The notes under the pieces are model-generated. The model was not told the DNA's origin, searched no databases, and worked only from the letters and a program-made list of their open reading frames with translations. From positions 8,060,001 to 8,124,000 of the forward strand of contig JBANDB010000001.1 of NCBI GenBank assembly GCA_037576215.1: a stretch of 64,000 bases of DNA, read 5' to 3'. Both the position numbers and the translations under genes were made by a program. This DNA comes from Armillaria gallica (lineage: Eukaryota; Basidiomycota; Agaricomycetes; Agaricales; Physalacriaceae). Below, piece after piece: positions 59,833 through 64,000 of this stretch (position 1 is the first letter of the stretch; the number at the start of each line of letters is the position of its first letter).

Positions 59833-60419
59833 AGGGACTTGAACTAAATACGAAAATGAGCACACTGAGATGCTTTACACGTTTCTCAGAGGAGCTCCTC
59901 GTATTGTGGAGCGGAAGAAGTGAAATGCGAATGTTAACGAACACTCGAACGTAGAACTCGCTGCAGACATCGACGATATTAGCACAATCCCGCCGCATAT
60001 CTACTTTCACAGTCCCTACATTCTAGCACATTGGGAACTAAGATCCCAGCTAGCAAATTCCTCCGAGGAACGTGTTGTTTCTTATACTCATGGTCTATCT
60101 CTTAGCATTTATTGTCGAAGCGTCTAGACGGACAACAAGGACGAAAATGTTGGACAAATGGAATTAACCCAGAATGTACTAGCCATCGTCCATAGTACCG
60201 TATCCGAATATATATTGAAGATCCACCAGCAATCGTACGCCGAGAGTAATTGTCACGGGAGGAGAAAGGCATTGTATTGCAAGGGGATAATCAGGCACTC
60301 GGACTTTAAGCTGCCACATAGAGGAGGTTGACGAGTCCCAAACCGTGTATGCGCTGGGATGTCGGCAAGAGCTGGCATACATCATCATTGCCGCGCTGTC
60401 TTCCGACCATGTACAGAAC

Positions 60420-61420
60420 CATTGCTTGAGTCGGTATGTGATGTTCCTTTTAGTAAGAGCGGCTCGAAGACAGCGCACCGTCTTGACTCTCATCTGAGGC
60501 TGGGCTTCCCGTCCTGGTCGTTGGTGAGGCCCGAGAAAACGGAGTTCACCTAGCGCGTTGGGGTTCCAGAACCAGTGGGTGTGTTAGAGGTCGAAAAGGA
60601 GGGTGGATGCTTTGAGTATGGTGCATTTTGTTACTCCTGGTCCTTCGTCGTTGATCATTTGATAGCTCCCCTGTATCACACGCAACGGGAACGATTGAAA
60701 TTCCTGTGAGGATACCAACACCAGGTACAGAGGAGCAGTCAAGGCGACATGGTTAGGTCACTCCTTCTTCCTCATTGGACTACCGTTTCTTGGTTCACTG
60801 GGGAGAGGCACAAGGGTTCTGTTCGACCCTGTGTTCAGTGATAGGTACTCGCCTAGTCCGTTTCTCGGCCCAACGAGGTGCGTTGAACCGCCAGAGGGCG
60901 ATGCAGTCATTTCGGTGAGCCACCCGTTCTTGGTACATGCCACGGCTAATGCTGTTGATAGCATAATCATTATGGCCAGTACGAGTCGTCGTCTTCAGCC
61001 CTGCCGCCTACTAGCCTTTTGTTAGCGTATGGCAACCACACTTTATCCATGCTTGTTGAAGAACCCGGCTACAACATACACTCGACTAGTGGAATGCGTG
61101 GTGCAGGGGGATACCCGGTACGTCCTGCAAGCTAACTTTTATTCTCGGGCAGCATTTCACCGGTGGTGGGCTGCTTGGCGAGGGAAAGACCTTCTAGCCG
61201 TGTTGAGCCTTTGAGCCTGAGGGTAAGACGATCCATTTTCGGGTGGTACTTGGTACCGGTCCGTCAAGGATGGAGAAGACGAGGTGGAGAGATCGGTGTA
61301 TCCTGCGTTCAAGGAGATTAGGGAATATTTTCATTTCTTTCTATTTGGCGATGATTCCTATAGGGTATGTACTGTTTTGTTTACGTCTGATGCCCTTCCA
61401 GGGCGTACAAACCAAAGTTC
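60420..61420 (+). pseudogene. decayed NAPE-PLD copy downstream of the intact gene
   Basis: It follows the intact gene from the 5' end (AAGAGCGGCTCGAAGAC near 60461) through ATGGTTAGGTCACTCCTTCT, GTTCTGTTCGACCCTGTGTT, GGAGAGGCACAAGGGT and the same intron positions, to GGCGATGATTCCTATAGGG|GTATGT near 61360. Small deletions and frameshifts are frequent. The metal site reads CATAATCATTATGGC (HNHYG), losing the catalytic Asp. Introns are retained, so it is a genomic duplicate. Confidence 0.8.
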
Positions 61421-62423
61421 CTTCCGTTGTTGACAACCTAGAGATAGAGCGAATACCTTCAACTGGCTTCGGTAAACTCCTGTTTGAGCTTATCTTTTCC
61501 TCCGCGCCGTTTATGACCCAGGATCTGTACCAATCTTGCTTTGAGTCTCGGTTTTTCAATGTGTGGATCAACACCCGTTGGCATCGGCTGACAACAATCG
61601 TAGGTACGTGCTATAGTATATGTATACTTTATTCTCCTTTGCTTACATTTATGCCCCTTACAGGCATCGCCGCACCCCAGGCACAGTCGTTTCTAACCCC
61701 CTGTGTTAATGAGCTTTCGTAATTCTACAGCCCGTCAAAATCTTCAAATCTCCTACCGTAGAATGGTCACTCTTTGTTTTGACAGGGACTACCTAATCCA
61801 TTCCTGAAAAGTTGCAACCGTTAGCGACGAATTGACTGTAGGTGGTCATGGACCAGTTTGTTTCAGCTTCTCATGCTCCATACACGCGGGGGATGGCGTG
61901 GGCGTGAGCCATCCGCAATGGTCGAAGGGTCGGGTCGATCCTACTCTCCTGAAGACAATGCAGAGTCAGTTGAAGGATTTTTTGCGTGCGTATCTTTTAT
62001 TTTTTTTCACATAATAGGATCCTTAAAACTCAGCAGTATGACAGTGCGACGAATGAAGATGTGAGATTTACATTGATTTCCTGCTCGAAATATCTTGAAA
62101 AGCCCTGGCTTGGGTTTCCAAGACTCGAAGCCTGAGTGGCAAGGCCGAGCCCTGTCAAAGCTCGACACTACGACCTGGCATTGAAGGGCCGAGCCTGACC
62201 TAGCTTTGGGGCTTATGCCAACCGCTGTAGACCGCCCTTTCCATGGCACAGCCTTTCAGTTAGTTCACTCTTCACATTCATTCGCAAATGCCCCTGAGTG
62301 CTTTGTACAATTCATGAAACAGACGCCTTACTCTCAGTCTTAAAGGACTCGCCTGCTTGCTTCAACCGTCAACCACGTCTCGTCCTCATCTTCAATCTCT
62401 ATATTCATCTACTAGCATTTGAC
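61421..62423. other. no gene recognised
   Basis: Spacer between the NAPE-PLD relic and the DUF6535 gene. A frame through 61420-61720 has no recognisable content. Confidence 0.4.
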
Positions 62424-64000
62424 ATGTCCAATGATCCTCCACCTAACATTCTCCCGGCACATCATGCTGTTAATTCGGTGAATACTATCCATCAAACTCG
62501 GTCTAACATTATACTAATGAGATGTCGACACCTAGACTTTTGCTAACTCAACAGAGACGAGGAATGAATCCTCATTTTCATGGAAAGCAGACGCTAGCAG
62601 CCCTGTAGAGGTAAATAATCCACTTGTTATTGTTCAGCACCATTGTAATGTAAATTCGCTTTACAGCATATCTCACGCGATGCTAATGCATTGCCACATT
62701 CGCATCGGCATAATATTCCAAACGGCATTCAAAGATCCGATGCAGCCGCGTACGAATGCGCCCTTATTGCTCAGAAATACGATGAAGGTGCCTGCAAAGA
62801 CTGGAAAGAAGAAATCAATACTCTTCTAGTATTTGTATGTATTCCTTACTTCTTGTCAAAGGACATCCATAACCGTGTCTTATGCTGTGATTCTTTAGGC
62901 TGGTCTTTTCTCTGCGGTTGCTACTGCATTCCTCATCGACTCCTACAAGTGGCTAACGGTCAAGGACTTGGATACAGCGTTCTTACCCACTCAGGTCCAG
63001 AAAAGGATCAATGTTTATTGGTTCTTAAGCCTCCTCCTTGCACTCTCCTCGGCATCCACCGGCATGCTATGCAAACAATGGCTCCGGGAGTACATAAGAG
63101 ATGCGGGTCGCAGCTCAAAGGATGCACTCTGTGTACGACAGATGCGACTGGAGGGATTATCGGCATGGAAAGTGGAAGCAATGATTTCGACTATCCCACT
63201 TCTTCTCCAGGTCGCCCTTGTACTATTCTTCATCGGTGTGCTGGAGCTTCTATGGCCACTAGAGAAGACCGTTGCCATTCCATTCACGGTTATTGGTGCC
63301 TTTGTGATATCATTCCTCCTCTTCACCACTCTGGCTCCCTCCACACAATATTGCTATGTGATTTTACGCCGTTCACTTGCCCCTTTACCCCCTCAATGTC
63401 CCTATAAATCCCCGCAGGCTTGGTTACTCGTCAGCCTGTTCAACCGGATTTTCTTCTGGCTGTCCTCTGTTCGACCAGACATCTTCGATCGTCACAGTGC
63501 CTTTTCACGTTCTGACTTGCTTGGACCAAAGCTAGCAAAGCACTGTCCGTCGTGGTCGAAATACGACCTATATTGGGTGAAGGACAATGCTGATACAGAT
63601 GCGTCAGTCATGGCCGGTCCCGCAGTGGAACATTATCTTGGCCGCTGCATTTCTTGGTTAATGTGTCATTTCGATTCTCCGAATTTACAGACTTCGCTAT
63701 ATCATGTCTTTTGGAACTCGATCCAAAGCTATGGTCAGCACACTCACGTCGCGCTTTCCTTAGCACAGAATCACATTCCAGAGCTTTTCCGTCGGAGGAA
63801 TATCGATGCCACGAGTAGCAATCATGAATTAATCGCTTCCCTCGCCGAGGAAAAGAGGGATGAACTTCTTTTCGAATCTGTGGAAAAACATGAGGGTTAT
63901 TATCGTCTATCCAATAGAACCCACAAAATTCTCCTTAGAACTTACAGCGAATGGTCGGCATGCTCATGGGATACTCGCTATAAATCTCGATGCAATGCCG
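62424..64000 (+). CDS. DUF6535 membrane protein, N-terminal part (runs off window)
   Basis: Start MSNDPPPNILPAHH at 62424. Introns follow at about 62478-62555 and 62611-62668 and at 62835-62898 (GTATGT...TTTAG). After them comes the DUF6535 signature: DWKEEINTLLVF joined to AGLFSAVATAFLIDSYKWL, the first membrane helix, then LSLLLALSSASTGMLCKQWLREY, PLLLQVALVLFFIGVLELLW and FTVIGAFVISFLLFTTLAP, giving about four transmembrane segments. A long soluble part follows to the window end with no stop. DUF6535 proteins are numerous in mushrooms, often with variable C-terminal domains; their function is unknown. The frame is intact as far as visible. The acceptor of the first intron is a best guess. 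Confidence 0.8.

Overview
The window looks like a piece of a basidiomycete (Agaricomycete mushroom) genome. Short GT-AG introns of about 45-60 bp split nearly every host gene. The gene families fit: a BBE-type FAD oxidoreductase, NAPE-PLD metallo-hydrolases, a DUF6535 protein and a basidiomycete-type nucleotidyltransferase. The mobile elements also fit: KDZ, Ty1/copia and hAT. No rRNA, CRISPR array or canonical intact tRNA gene was found.

Layout. (1) 1-5217 is ordinary host sequence: the 3' end of an eIF4E gene (two one-base indels in G runs), a two-exon nucleotidyltransferase on the minus strand, and a many-exon FAD-linked oxidoreductase. (2) 5218-8360 has no gene I can name; it ends in a 531-bp hAT-type MITE with a perfect 8-bp target duplication. 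(3) 8361-37568 is the main object: a roughly 29-kb composite bounded by 41-bp inverted repeats (37/41 identical). It holds about eight decayed genes: a KDZ (Kyakuja-Dileera-Zisupton) transposase, a KOW-repeat protein, a coiled-coil protein, an AT-hook-like protein and others of unknown function. Several kinds of younger element have landed inside it: a copia retrotransposon (TSD ATTGC) and three 1.5-1.75 kb TG...CA elements with 4-bp TSDs. In two cases, removing the insert plus one TSD rejoins the broken reading frame cleanly, and a third is consistent with this. (4) 37.6-57.8 kb is a repeat graveyard: further copies of the same TG...CA families, NAPE-PLD relics, a second MITE, many tRNA-like islands with A- and B-box-like motifs, and a decayed hAT transposase. 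(5) 57.8-64 kb returns to host genes: one intact six-exon NAPE-PLD-like gene, a decayed copy downstream, and the 5' part of a DUF6535 gene cut by the window edge.

A common thread is loss of CpG. Most stop codons in the decayed genes read TGA where a CGA arginine codon is the likely ancestor. The copia LTRs differ only at former CpG sites, and two of the imperfect target duplications differ by one CG-to-CA change. This suggests long-term cytosine methylation of repeats, and it gives a rough relative age for each insertion.
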